Origin: an uncultured Desulfovibrio sp.
GTDB taxonomy: Bacteria; Desulfobacterota; Desulfovibrionia; Desulfovibrionales; Desulfovibrionaceae
DNA length: 8,036 bases
NCBI GenBank assembly: GCA_945871415.1
Contig: CAMBWG010000084.1
Location: 1 to 8,036, forward strand
Direction: 5' to 3'
The stretch's first letter is position 1. Every line of letters begins with the position of its first letter. Below the pieces are notes generated by a model. That model made no database searches, was not told the DNA's origin, and saw only the letters and a list, made by a program, of their open reading frames with translations. The position numbers and the translations under genes were made by a program. Shown here piece after piece: positions 1 to 6,135 of this stretch.

Positions 1-938
1 TCACCGGCCTGCTGTATGACCTGATCCTGTCCGGCAAGACCATTTCCCGCCGCATCAATCAGGCTGGTCTGCTGGATATTCTCGGCGGTACCGGCGAAGT
101 CAATGTGCAGGGAGAGAACGTCCAGAAAATGGACACCATTGCCAATCGCATTCTTATCTACCGCATGGAACGCAGCGGAGCCGTCTGCGCCATGGCGTCC
201 GAAGAAGAGCCCGAGCTTATCCGCGTGGGGCCGGAATTTCCCCGGGGAGATTACATTCTGATCTTCGATCCACTGGACGGCTCTTCCAACATCGACGTCA
301 ATGTGGACGTGGGCACTATTTTTTCCCTCCATCGCCGGGCACATGGCGCAACAGGTGAAGTATCACTTGAAGAAGTGCTGAAACCCGGGACGGAGCAGGT
401 GGCCGCGGGCTATATTCTTTATGGCCCGTCCACCATGCTGGTACTCTCCACAGGGCAGGGCGTGCACGGCTTCACGCTGGACCCCGGCGTTGGAGAATTT
501 CTCCTGTCGCATCCCGATATCCAGATTCCCGAACAGGGCTATATCTATTCGGTCAATGAAGGTTACCGCGAACAGTGGGATACTCCGGCGCGTGAAGCCG
601 TCGAGTGGTTCCATACGGCGAAAAGCTCCAGGGGAGGAGCCTATTCCTCCCGCTATGTGGGGTCGCTCGTGGCCGACTTTCACCGGACGCTGCTCTATGG
701 CGGCATCTATCTGTATCCGCCCTACAGCGGCAAGCCGGAGGGGAAACTGCGGCTCATGTGCGAAGCCTCGCCGCTGGCATTTCTGGCGGAGCAGGCGGGC
801 GGCAAGGCCAGCGACGGCCACGGACGCATCCTGGAGCGCGTGCCCGAGACGCTGCATGCGCGCACGCCCCTCTATATCGGCTCCAGCCGTGATGTCGAAG
901 CCGTGGAAGCCATTTACGCACGTCATAAGAATCGGTGA
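1..938 (+). CDS. fbp: Fructose-1,6-bisphosphatase class I, 5' end cut off by the window
   Basis: Hydrolyses fructose-1,6-bisphosphate to fructose-6-phosphate and phosphate, the committed step of gluconeogenesis, in the cytoplasm. The reading frame is open from position 3 (first full codon) to TGA at 936-938, giving 311 visible residues. Class I enzymes are usually about 330-340 residues, so roughly 25-30 N-terminal residues lie upstream. The family signature is clear. SEEE (198-209) supplies acidic metal ligands, and the metal-binding loop DPLDGSSN is at 267-290. [16 protein letters not shown] segment near 640-690 is the substrate-binding region, and GKLRLMCE ends in the catalytic-site glutamate at 762-764. 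The N-terminal part visible ([17 protein letters not shown]) matches the helix that in class I enzymes contributes to AMP inhibition; whether AMP acts here is inferred. A GTG at 105 is in frame but internal, because homology continues upstream of it. tsaD starts 3 nt after the stop, so the two are likely co-transcribed. Confidence 0.96.
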   Translation, partial: TGLLYDLILSGKTISRRINQAGLLDILGGTGEVNVQGENVQKMDTIANRILIYRMERSGAVCAMASEEEPELIRVGPEFPRGDYILIFDPLDGSSNIDVNVDVGTIFSLHRRAHGATGEVSLEEVLKPGTEQVAAGYILYGPSTMLVLSTGQGVHGFTLDPGVGEFLLSHPDIQIPEQGYIYSVNEGYREQWDTPAREAVEWFHTAKSSRGGAYSSRYVGSLVADFHRTLLYGGIYLYPPYSGKPEGKLRLMCEASPLAFLAEQAGGKASDGHGRILERVPETLHARTPLYIGSSRDVEAVEAIYARHKNR

Positions 939-941
939 TCC

Positions 942-2006
942 ATGCGCTGTCTCGGCATTGAAAGTTCCTGCGACGAAACCGCCTTTGCGCTGGTGGAGGA
1001 CGGCCGTCTGAAAGATGCCGTTCTGGCAACGCAGGCCGACATGCACGCGCTGTTCGGCGGCGTTGTGCCGGAGCTGGCCTCGCGGGAACATTATCGTTTC
1101 TGCGGTGCGCTGTATGACGAACTCATGCGGCGCACCGGGCTTACCATCGACGACATTGATGTGGTTGCCGTTTCGCGCGGCCCGGGGCTGCTGGGGAGTC
1201 TGCTGGTCGGCGTCGCCTTCGCCAAGGGCCTGGCGCTCGGCAGCGGGGCGCGCCTGCTGGGTATAAACCATCTGCACGCGCATTTGCTGGCCGCCGGTCT
1301 GGAAGGCGCGACGCTGTTTCCGGCGCTGGGCCTGCTGGTCTCCGGGGGGCATACGCACCTTTACCGCATGGACGGCCCTTCCCGCATCGTGCAGCTGGGA
1401 CGCACGCTGGACGACGCCGCGGGAGAGGCTTTTGACAAGGTGGGCAAGCTGATGGGCCTTGCTTATCCGGGGGGCAAACTGCTGGACATGCTGGCGCGGC
1501 AGGGCAGGGCGGACGCACGTCTTTTTCCCCGTCCCTATCTGGATAACGACAATCTTGATTTCAGTTTCAGCGGCCTGAAAACCGCCGCGGCAACCTGGCT
1601 CGGGCCGATCTCCGGGAAAGAATCCTGGCCGCGCCCCCTGTGCAGGCCCGAAGACGCGCCCCGGACGTTGAAGGACGGCTGCGCCTCCTTCAATATGGCC
1701 GTGACGGAAACGCTCATGGAAAAGACTCGGCGCGCGCTGGATCGCAATCCGGATCTGCACAGACTCATTGTTGCCGGAGGGGTCGCCGCCAACTCCATGC
1801 TGCGCGAGCAGGCCGCGGCCCTCATGCAGAGCCGGGGAGGCGAGGCAATATTTCCTTCGCCGCGTCTTTGCACGGACAACGCGGCCATGGTGGCCTATGC
1901 CGGCTGGCTGCTGGGCAGCGAAGGCTGGGAGCATCCGCTTTCTCTGGAAACCATTCCGCGCGGGCGCGCCATCCCCGACGACATGCGCCGCGCGACCGCA
2001 CCTTGA
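942..2006 (+). CDS. tsaD: tRNA N6-threonylcarbamoyladenosine (t6A37) transferase TsaD
   Basis: Transfers the threonylcarbamoyl group from TC-AMP to A37 of ANN-decoding tRNAs, working with TsaB and TsaE (not in this window). The 354-residue length is normal for bacterial TsaD/Gcp. The sequence opens with [14 protein letters not shown], the conserved N-terminus of the ASKHA-fold family, which fixes the start. Metal ligands are visible as His110 and His114 in NHLHAHL and Asp312 in TDNAAM. Other family motifs are VSGGHTHLY (133-141), [22 protein letters not shown] (split around residues 157-178), FSFSGLKTA (207-215) and [13 protein letters not shown] (277-289). The start lies 3 nt after the fbp stop with only a weak Shine-Dalgarno (GGTGA overlapping the fbp stop), so translation is probably coupled to fbp. 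The stop codon sits inside a 7-bp inverted repeat that overlaps a candidate promoter for trxA. Confidence 0.97.
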   Translation: MRCLGIESSCDETAFALVEDGRLKDAVLATQADMHALFGGVVPELASREHYRFCGALYDELMRRTGLTIDDIDVVAVSRGPGLLGSLLVGVAFAKGLALGSGARLLGINHLHAHLLAAGLEGATLFPALGLLVSGGHTHLYRMDGPSRIVQLGRTLDDAAGEAFDKVGKLMGLAYPGGKLLDMLARQGRADARLFPRPYLDNDNLDFSFSGLKTAAATWLGPISGKESWPRPLCRPEDAPRTLKDGCASFNMAVTETLMEKTRRALDRNPDLHRLIVAGGVAANSMLREQAAALMQSRGGEAIFPSPRLCTDNAAMVAYAGWLLGSEGWEHPLSLETIPRGRAIPDDMRRATAP

Positions 2007-2021
2007 CAGGCAGAGTCAAGG
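2001..2021. repeat. Perfect 7-bp inverted repeat at the tsaD stop codon
   Basis: CCTTGAC (2001-2007) and GTCAAGG (2015-2021) are perfect reverse complements separated by 7 nt. The left arm contains the tsaD stop codon and the candidate -35 hexamer TTGACA. With no T-run directly after it, it is not a standard terminator. It could be an operator over the trxA promoter or a small 3'-end hairpin on the tsaD mRNA. The sequence alone does not decide. Confidence 0.5.
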
Positions 2022-2031
2022 CAACTACTTT
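2003..2031 (+). promoter_or_regulatory. Candidate sigma70 promoter for trxA-trxB-bamD
   Basis: A consensus -35 hexamer TTGACA (2003-2008) is followed after 17 nt by TACTTT (2026-2031), which matches the -10 consensus at only three of six positions. The expected start would be near 2038, leaving a leader of about 60 nt before trxA. The 90-nt spacer between tsaD and trxA is the only sizeable gap in the gene train, which makes an internal promoter plausible. The weak -10 keeps confidence moderate. Confidence 0.4.
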
Positions 2032-2035
2032 TGGA

Positions 2036-2057
2036 AAACCGCCCGCAAGGGCCGTTT
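2036..2057 (+). terminator. Small GNRA-loop hairpin before trxA, possible weak terminator or attenuator
   Basis: GCCC (2041-2044) pairs with GGGC (2049-2052) around a GCAA tetraloop of the stable GNRA type. After one C-C mismatch the stem continues with AAAC (2036-2039) pairing GTTT (2054-2057). The right arm runs into TTTCTTCC, a poor U-tract. It could partly end tsaD transcripts or shape the trxA leader. The stem is short and the tract is broken, so this is tentative. Confidence 0.3.
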
Positions 2058-2084
2058 CTTCCGCATGGACCCCGTCCCGAACGA

Positions 2085-2090
2085 AAGGAG
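2085..2090 (+). promoter_or_regulatory. Shine-Dalgarno that sets the trxA start
   Basis: AAGGAG ends 6 nt before ATG 2097. The same frame is open back to a TTG at 2031, but that extension of 22 residues has no ribosome binding site and is not thioredoxin-like. The start is therefore placed at 2097. Confidence 0.85.
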
Positions 2091-2096
2091 TTTTTC

Positions 2097-2420
2097 ATGG
2101 CGACGCAAATTTCCGATGCTACGTTTGACAGCCTCGTACTCAAATCCGAGCTGCCTGTGCTGCTGGACTTCTGGGCTCCGTGGTGCGGCCCCTGCCGTGC
2201 CGTGGGTCCCATTATCGACGAGCTCGCCGAAGAATATGAAGGCCGCGTCATCATCGCCAAGATGAATGTGGACGAGAATCCCACGACGCCGACCAAATTC
2301 GGCATCCGCGCCATCCCCACCATGATCCTGTTCAAGGGCGGCGAAGCCGTGGAGCAGGTGACCGGCGCCGTGACCAAGGCGTCCATCAAGGAAATGCTGG
2401 ATACCAAGGCTCTGGCATGA
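2097..2420 (+). CDS. trxA: Thioredoxin
   Basis: Small cytoplasmic dithiol-disulfide reductant that is recharged by thioredoxin reductase and reduces proteins such as ribonucleotide reductase and peroxiredoxins. The 107 residues match the usual length of about 105-110. The active site is the canonical WCGPC at residues 29-33 (Cys30 and Cys33), preceded by LLDFWAP. The cis-proline loop is IPTM with Pro74, and the C-terminal FKGGE (79-83) is also typical. There is no signal peptide, so a cytoplasmic location is expected. A strong AAGGAG at 2085-2090 fixes the start. The stop codon overlaps the trxB start as ATGA (2417-2420), which points to translational coupling and a matched supply of thioredoxin and its reductase. 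Confidence 0.97.
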   Translation: MATQISDATFDSLVLKSELPVLLDFWAPWCGPCRAVGPIIDELAEEYEGRVIIAKMNVDENPTTPTKFGIRAIPTMILFKGGEAVEQVTGAVTKASIKEMLDTKALA

Positions 2421-3349
2421 GTACGTTCGACGCCGCCATCATCGGCAGCGGCCCCGCCGGCATAACGGCGGCCCTGTATCTTGCGCGCTCCGGCTGCTCG
2501 GTTATTCTTTTCGAAAACCTTGCGGCCGGAGGCCAGATTCTGCAAACCGAGGTGCTGGAAAACTACCCCGGGTTTCCCAAGGGCATTAAGGGCTATGAAC
2601 TTGCCGATCTCTTTGCCGCTCATATCGAAGGACTGACAATCGAGCGTTCCCGCGATGCCGTGGACTCCGTTCGCGGAGCGGTGGGCAACTTCGTCGTCAG
2701 CGCCGGAGAAAAGGAATACACCTGCCGCACGGTCATAGTCTGTACCGGCGCAAAACATCGGCCTCTGGGCGTGGAAGGGGAAGATCGCCTGCAGGGACGC
2801 GGGGTTTCCTATTGCGCTCTCTGCGACGGCAACTTCTACCGCAATCAGCCGGTAGCCGTTGTGGGCGGGGGTAACTCAGCTCTGGAAGAAAGCCTTTATC
2901 TGGCCAAGATCGCTTCCAAAGTCTATCTCATCCACCGCCGGAACAGCTTCCGGGGGGCTCAGATTTATCAGGATAAACTCGCGGCCCTCTCCGATAAGGT
3001 GGAGCTCGTGCTCGACAGCGTGGTGGACGGACTGCAGGCGGATCTGATAGCCGGACTGACAGGCGTTGTCGTGCGTAATGTCGTCACGGGCGAGCAGCGT
3101 TCCCTCAAGGTAAACGGTCTGTTCGTCTATGTCGGCATGGAGCCGCGCACCGGTTTCCTTCCGCCGGAAGTGGAGCGCGATGCGCAAGGCTTCCTTGTGA
3201 CTGATACGGAAATGCGCACCTCGGTTCCCGGCATTTTTGCCGCGGGCGACGTGCGTTCAAAACTCTGCCGACAGGCCGTCACCGCCGCAGGCGACGGCGC
3301 AACCGCTGCACAGGCAGCCTTTGTTCTGATGGAACAGCTCCATGCGTAA
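2417..3349 (+). CDS. trxB: NADPH-dependent thioredoxin reductase
   Basis: FAD enzyme that passes electrons from NAD(P)H to thioredoxin. The 310 residues are typical of the low-molecular-weight bacterial type. FAD is bound through GSGPAG (10-15) and the C-terminal GIFAAGDVR (272-280). The redox cysteines are Cys133 and Cys136 in CALCDG, where most relatives have CATC or CAVC. The nicotinamide domain shows GGGNSALEE (150-158) and HRRNSFR (173-179). The HRRxxxR pattern is the known signature for NADPH over NADH. Some Desulfovibrio reductases lack this pattern and use NADH, so this copy is predicted to be the NADPH type. The start overlaps the trxA stop by 4 nt and the stop overlaps bamD by 8 nt, so all three are expected on one mRNA. 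Confidence 0.97.
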   Translation: MSTFDAAIIGSGPAGITAALYLARSGCSVILFENLAAGGQILQTEVLENYPGFPKGIKGYELADLFAAHIEGLTIERSRDAVDSVRGAVGNFVVSAGEKEYTCRTVIVCTGAKHRPLGVEGEDRLQGRGVSYCALCDGNFYRNQPVAVVGGGNSALEESLYLAKIASKVYLIHRRNSFRGAQIYQDKLAALSDKVELVLDSVVDGLQADLIAGLTGVVVRNVVTGEQRSLKVNGLFVYVGMEPRTGFLPPEVERDAQGFLVTDTEMRTSVPGIFAAGDVRSKLCRQAVTAAGDGATAAQAAFVLMEQLHA

Positions 3350-4073
3350 ATCCTTTCTTCGCCCCCTGGCGCTCGCGCTCGCCGTTTTCGCCTTTTCCGG
3401 CTGCGGCATTATTGATATGGTCTATCTGCCGCCCGCCGAAGATACGGCGCAGGAAATCTTCGAAGCCGGTAACGACGCCATGAGGGAGAAGGATTACGTG
3501 GGCGCCGTTGCATACTACAACAAGCTGCGGGATGCCTATCCCTTCAGCCCCTACACCGTGGAAGCCGAGCTGGCGCTTGCCGACGCCTATTATCTTGACG
3601 GCGAATACGAGCTGGCTGTGGAAGCCTATAAGGACTTCGAGTCGCTCCACCCCCGTCATGAGGCCGTGCCCTATGTGCTTTTCCAGACGGGCAACGCTCT
3701 GATGAATCAGTTCCGCTCGGTGGACAGGGCTACGACCATTCTTGAAGAAGCGTGCGAATACTTCAAGCGCCTGATTCAGACCTATCCCGGTTCGCCCTAT
3801 GCGGCCCAGGCACAGGAAAACATCACTCTGTGCCGCAAGCGCATGGCGGAACACGAGCTGTATATTGCCGACGTGTTCTGGCACATGGAAAACTACGGCC
3901 CGGCCTGGCGTCGCTATGAATTCATCGTCCGTGAATTCCCCGACGTGCCCGAAACGGCCGATCATGCGCGGGAAAAGTCCGTTGCCGCTTACCACCACTA
4001 TAAGCAGCAGCAGGCCGAAGCCACACGCGAACGTCGGGAAGGTTCGTGGAAGCAGTGGTTCAAGTGGCTCTAG
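3342..4073 (+). CDS. bamD: Outer membrane protein assembly factor BamD (YfiO/ComL family lipoprotein)
   Basis: BamD is the essential lipoprotein of the BAM complex; it binds BamA and nascent outer-membrane proteins on the periplasmic side of the outer membrane. The 243-residue protein begins with a lipoprotein signal: a positive MRKSFLR, a hydrophobic stretch, then FSGC with lipidated Cys21. The mature part is built of TPR-like helical pairs, for example residues 36-69 (EKDYVGAVAYYNKL) and 72-106 (DGEYELAVEAYKDF), and further pairs to about 204. The pattern SVDRATTILEEACEYFKRLIQ (split around 126-146), then YPGSPYAAQA and YPD-like turns, matches BamD. The C-terminus is basic and tryptophan-rich (WKQWFKWL). 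It starts inside trxB (8-nt overlap), which is unusual company for bamD and suggests coupling to the thioredoxin genes. A coding-like stretch continues in another frame after the stop; see findings. Confidence 0.92.
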   Translation: MRKSFLRPLALALAVFAFSGCGIIDMVYLPPAEDTAQEIFEAGNDAMREKDYVGAVAYYNKLRDAYPFSPYTVEAELALADAYYLDGEYELAVEAYKDFESLHPRHEAVPYVLFQTGNALMNQFRSVDRATTILEEACEYFKRLIQTYPGSPYAAQAQENITLCRKRMAEHELYIADVFWHMENYGPAWRRYEFIVREFPDVPETADHAREKSVAAYHHYKQQQAEATRERREGSWKQWFKWL

Positions 4074-4163
4074 CTCGGAGAGCCTGACCGCCATTTCTCA
4101 GCGTCTGCGGACTCTGGAAAAGAACAGCGACGCGGCAAGCCGACAGAGCCCGGATAATGCAAC

Positions 4164-4192
4164 AAAAAAGCCCCTGTAACAGGGGCTTTTTT
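4164..4192 (+). terminator. Bidirectional Rho-independent terminator after bamD
   Basis: A perfect 13-bp stem, AAAAAAGCCCCTG (4164-4176) with CAGGGGCTTTTTT (4180-4192), closes on a 3-nt loop TAA. The GC core is followed by six T on the + strand. It is also followed by six T when read on the minus strand, so it can stop transcripts in both directions. It lies 90 nt beyond the bamD stop and ends the fbp-bamD gene train. Confidence 0.93.
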
Positions 4193-4239
4193 CATCTCCA
4201 GCAGGAAGTGCAAATGTCGCCGCCAACAGCGTCCGATCA

Positions 4240-4378
4240 GAGCATTCTGCCCGTGAAAAGGGCGGAACGCAAGGCGGCGACACAGCGCCGCCCGGCCCGA
4301 ACTGAGCGGAAAAAAAGCACTTTTTCCGCGATTTGAAACACGAAGCGTTTCAAACTGAAAATGCTCTGGAGCATTTTC
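4240..4378 (-). repeat. Dispersed repeat A, copy 2 (inverted relative to copy 1 at 6136-6281)
   Basis: The reverse complement of this stretch aligns with 6136-6281. Shared blocks include ATTTTCAG, then ATTTCAAA/GTTTCAAA, TCGC followed by GGAAAAA or TGAAAAA, GGGCCG.GCGGCG, TGTG.CGCCGCCT.GCGTT, and GGCA.AA.GCTC. The last 34 nt align without gaps, and most differences there are transitions. The block contains hairpins at 4242-4270, 4273-4292, 4306-4329 and 4332-4354. No protein is encoded. The boundaries are estimated by eye. Confidence 0.72.
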
Positions 4379-4412
4379 AGAGCGTTTTACCTTTTTCAAG
4401 GGTGAAACGCTC
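4242..4412. repeat. Chain of six hairpins between bamD and the CDF gene
   Basis: Successive inverted repeats nearly fill this spacer. GCATTCTGCCC pairs GGGCGGAACGC (4242-4252/4260-4270, one wobble and one mismatch). GGCGGCG pairs CGCCGCC (4273-4279/4286-4292). GCGGAAAAA pairs TTTTTCCGC (4306-4314/4321-4329). TTTGAAAC pairs GTTTCAAA (4332-4339/4347-4354). CTGAAAATGCTC pairs GAGCATTTTCAG (4355-4366/4369-4380). GAGCGTTT pairs AAACGCTC (4380-4387/4405-4412), with an inner CCTT/AAGG. All but the first are perfect in the arms given. The third hairpin resembles a terminator stem but has no T-run after it on the + strand beyond its own arm. The role is unknown. Confidence 0.75.
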
Positions 4413-4452
4413 CATATCGACACGGTGCGACAATGCCCCGAAATCTCCCGAA

Positions 4453-4458
4453 AAGGAG
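4453..4458 (+). promoter_or_regulatory. Shine-Dalgarno that sets the CDF transporter start
   Basis: AAGGAG ends 7 nt before ATG 4466. An in-frame ATG at 4433 would add 11 residues (MPRNLPKRSTI) but has no ribosome binding site, and the added residues precede the usual short cytosolic N-terminus. ATG 4466 is preferred. Confidence 0.85.
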
Positions 4459-4465
4459 CACAATC

Positions 4466-5908
4466 ATGGATTTGAGCGAAGCCGACAAGGAAAAACATCA
4501 GGCAGCATGGATTTCCGTACTGGCGGCGCTGCTGCTTACCGCCGTCAAGCTGGCCGTGGGCCTTGCCACCAACAGTCTGGGGATACTGTCGGAAGCCCTG
4601 CACAGCGGCCTGGATCTGCTGGCGGCCATCATGACTCTGATGGCCGTGCGCATTTCCTCGCGTCCCGCCGATGCCTCGCATCCCTTCGGCCACGGCAAGG
4701 TCGAAAACCTTTCAGCTCTTGCGGAAACGCTGCTGCTCTTTGCCACCTGCTTCTGGGTTGTCTATGAGGGGCTGCACCGCCTCATCGAGGGCGGCAGCCC
4801 CGTGGAGCCTTCTGTCTGGGGTATGCTGGTCATGGCCTTTTCCGTGGCGCTGGACATCAACCGCGTGCGCATCCTGCGCAAGGTGGCCGCCAAACACAAG
4901 AGTCAGGCTCTTGAAGCGGACGCGCTGCATTTTGCCACGGACATTCTCTCGTCGTTCGTTGTTCTCGTCGGCGTCAGCGCCGTCTGGCTGGCTGATAAGC
5001 TGGCCCTGGACGGCACTGTTGCACGTCTGCTGACGCAGGCGGATACCGTGGCCGCGCTCATTGTGGCGGTAATCATCTTTCAGGCAAGCATCCGCATGGC
5101 CCGCGCCGCCATCAACACGCTCATGGACTCCGGCTCGGTAGAGGAGCAGGAAGCCATCCGCGAACGGGTGGAGCGCGTACCGGGCATTCTGGCCGTGCAG
5201 CGCGTGCGCCAGCGCACCAGCGGCCCCACGACCTTTGTGGATCTGGTGGTCGGCGTTGATCCGCAGATTCGGGTTGCCTCCGGCCACAAGCTGGCCCATG
5301 ATGCCGCACTGGCCGTGGAAGCCGTCATTCCGGGCGCGGATGTAACGGTACACCTTGAGCCGCTGCGCGCCTGCCAACGCGACAGCGATCCCCTCAGCGT
5401 CATCAATCAGCTGGCCTCCCAGCACGGCATCGCCGTGCATGACGTGCACATCATGAGCAGCCCGCAGCGCAAGGCTGTTGAGCTGCATGTGGAAGTCCCC
5501 GCCGGGGAAGATTTTCGCACGGCTCACGACCGCGTGCACAAGTTTGAAAAGCATGTGGCCGCCCGGCTAAGCCCGGCAACCGTCGTCACGCTCATTGAGC
5601 CCGAAGGCAGTCTTGCCGAAGCCCAGATGACCGACAATGACGACGATCCTCTGCGCAGGACCATTGAGGAGACGATCAACCGGCTGGTCAATGACGAACC
5701 GCTGACGGCGCATCCGCACCGGATCTGCCTCTACAACCTGCCGCTCTACGGCCCCTGCCTTTCCTTTCACTGCGAAGTGGCTTCCGGACTCTCCGTGCGG
5801 GATGTCCATGTGATCACCCTGCGGCTGGAGCGCGCACTGCGCGGCCTGCTGCCCGTTCTCGGCCGCATCACCATCCACATGGACCCGCAGGACGAAAAGA
5901 CGGCATAG
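4466..5908 (+). CDS. Cation diffusion facilitator (CDF) metal exporter with extended C-terminus, probable zinc type
   Basis: Inner-membrane metal-proton antiporter of the CDF family, exporting divalent metal from the cytoplasm. The 480 residues are far longer than the usual 290-320. Residues 12-215 form the membrane domain with about six helices. Metal-site residues are His46 and Asp50 in HSGLD (helix 2) and His155 and Asp159 in HFATD (helix 5). The family motif HPFGHGKVE is at 72-80. HxxxD in both helices is the pattern known from zinc-selective CDFs, so zinc is predicted but not shown. After the first cytosolic dimer domain (about 222-300, ending VTVHLEPL), two more segments of similar pattern follow, about 308-381 (ending VVTLIEPEG) and 394-475 (ending RITIHMDPQD). 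The gene is flanked by terminators or repeats on both sides and appears monocistronic. No convincing promoter or metal-regulator site was recognised upstream. Confidence 0.93.
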   Translation: MDLSEADKEKHQAAWISVLAALLLTAVKLAVGLATNSLGILSEALHSGLDLLAAIMTLMAVRISSRPADASHPFGHGKVENLSALAETLLLFATCFWVVYEGLHRLIEGGSPVEPSVWGMLVMAFSVALDINRVRILRKVAAKHKSQALEADALHFATDILSSFVVLVGVSAVWLADKLALDGTVARLLTQADTVAALIVAVIIFQASIRMARAAINTLMDSGSVEEQEAIRERVERVPGILAVQRVRQRTSGPTTFVDLVVGVDPQIRVASGHKLAHDAALAVEAVIPGADVTVHLEPLRACQRDSDPLSVINQLASQHGIAVHDVHIMSSPQRKAVELHVEVPAGEDFRTAHDRVHKFEKHVAARLSPATVVTLIEPEGSLAEAQMTDNDDDPLRRTIEETINRLVNDEPLTAHPHRICLYNLPLYGPCLSFHCEVASGLSVRDVHVITLRLERALRGLLPVLGRITIHMDPQDEKTA

Positions 5909-5950
5909 GCTCAGGATTCGTTCGTATATCTTAAGGAAGTGTTGTTTTTT

Positions 5951-6023
5951 TGGGGAAGGGGAACCCCTCCGCTCGCGCGAGAGGTGTTCCCCTTCCCCCA
6001 TCCCTTCCCCGGCGCGCTTTTAT
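5951..6023 (+). repeat. Dispersed repeat B, copy 1, with a large hairpin
   Basis: A strong hairpin pairs 5952-5969 (GGGGAAGGGGAACCCCTC) with 5981-5998 (GAGGTGTTCCCCTTCCCC) with one mismatch in 18 positions; the loop contains the palindrome CTCGCGCGAG. It lies 43 nt after the CDF stop. A run of seven T comes before it rather than after it, so it is not a textbook terminator for the CDF gene. The left end TTGGGGAAGG and the right end CCCCATCC..TTCCCC..CGCGCTTTTATC reappear inverted at 6420-6489 (copy 2). Confidence 0.7.
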
Positions 6024-6135
6024 CAGGAGGTGGAATCTCAGGACAACACAGCCCATAAAGGCAAGGTGACTGCGTTCTACAAATTTGCATTATCTATTGA
6101 AATAATTGCTAAAACTAGTGTCGATAGACCCTATG
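6024..6135. other. Gene-free AT-richer segment between repeats B and A
   Basis: This stretch is visibly richer in A and T than the rest of the window, mainly from 6060 to 6130. It contains an AGGAGG at 6025-6030 overlapping a GTG, which opens a 78-codon frame. That frame runs through repeat A, has no recognisable protein pattern and is not called as a gene. No convincing promoter or RNA gene was recognised here. Confidence 0.4.

Noticed and set aside
363..1934. Minus-strand open frame of 523 codons antisense to fbp and tsaD
   Set aside because: It lies wholly opposite two well-identified genes, its product is rich in Arg, Gln, His and Ala with no family motif, and long antisense frames are expected in GC-rich DNA.
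1895..2758. Minus-strand open frame of 287 codons across the tsaD-trxA-trxB region
   Set aside because: It is opposite three genes with clear motifs, has no family features and has no plausible ribosome site.
4070..4693. Minus-strand open frame with GRAALCRRLAF similarity to the frame at 6030-6266
   Set aside because: The shared peptide comes from the inverted repeat A copies; the frame also runs antisense into the CDF gene and through the terminator.
5952..5998. Large hairpin after the CDF gene as a Rho-independent terminator
   Set aside because: The T-run is on the 5' side and none follows the stem on either strand, so it lacks the standard termination tract; it was kept as part of repeat B.
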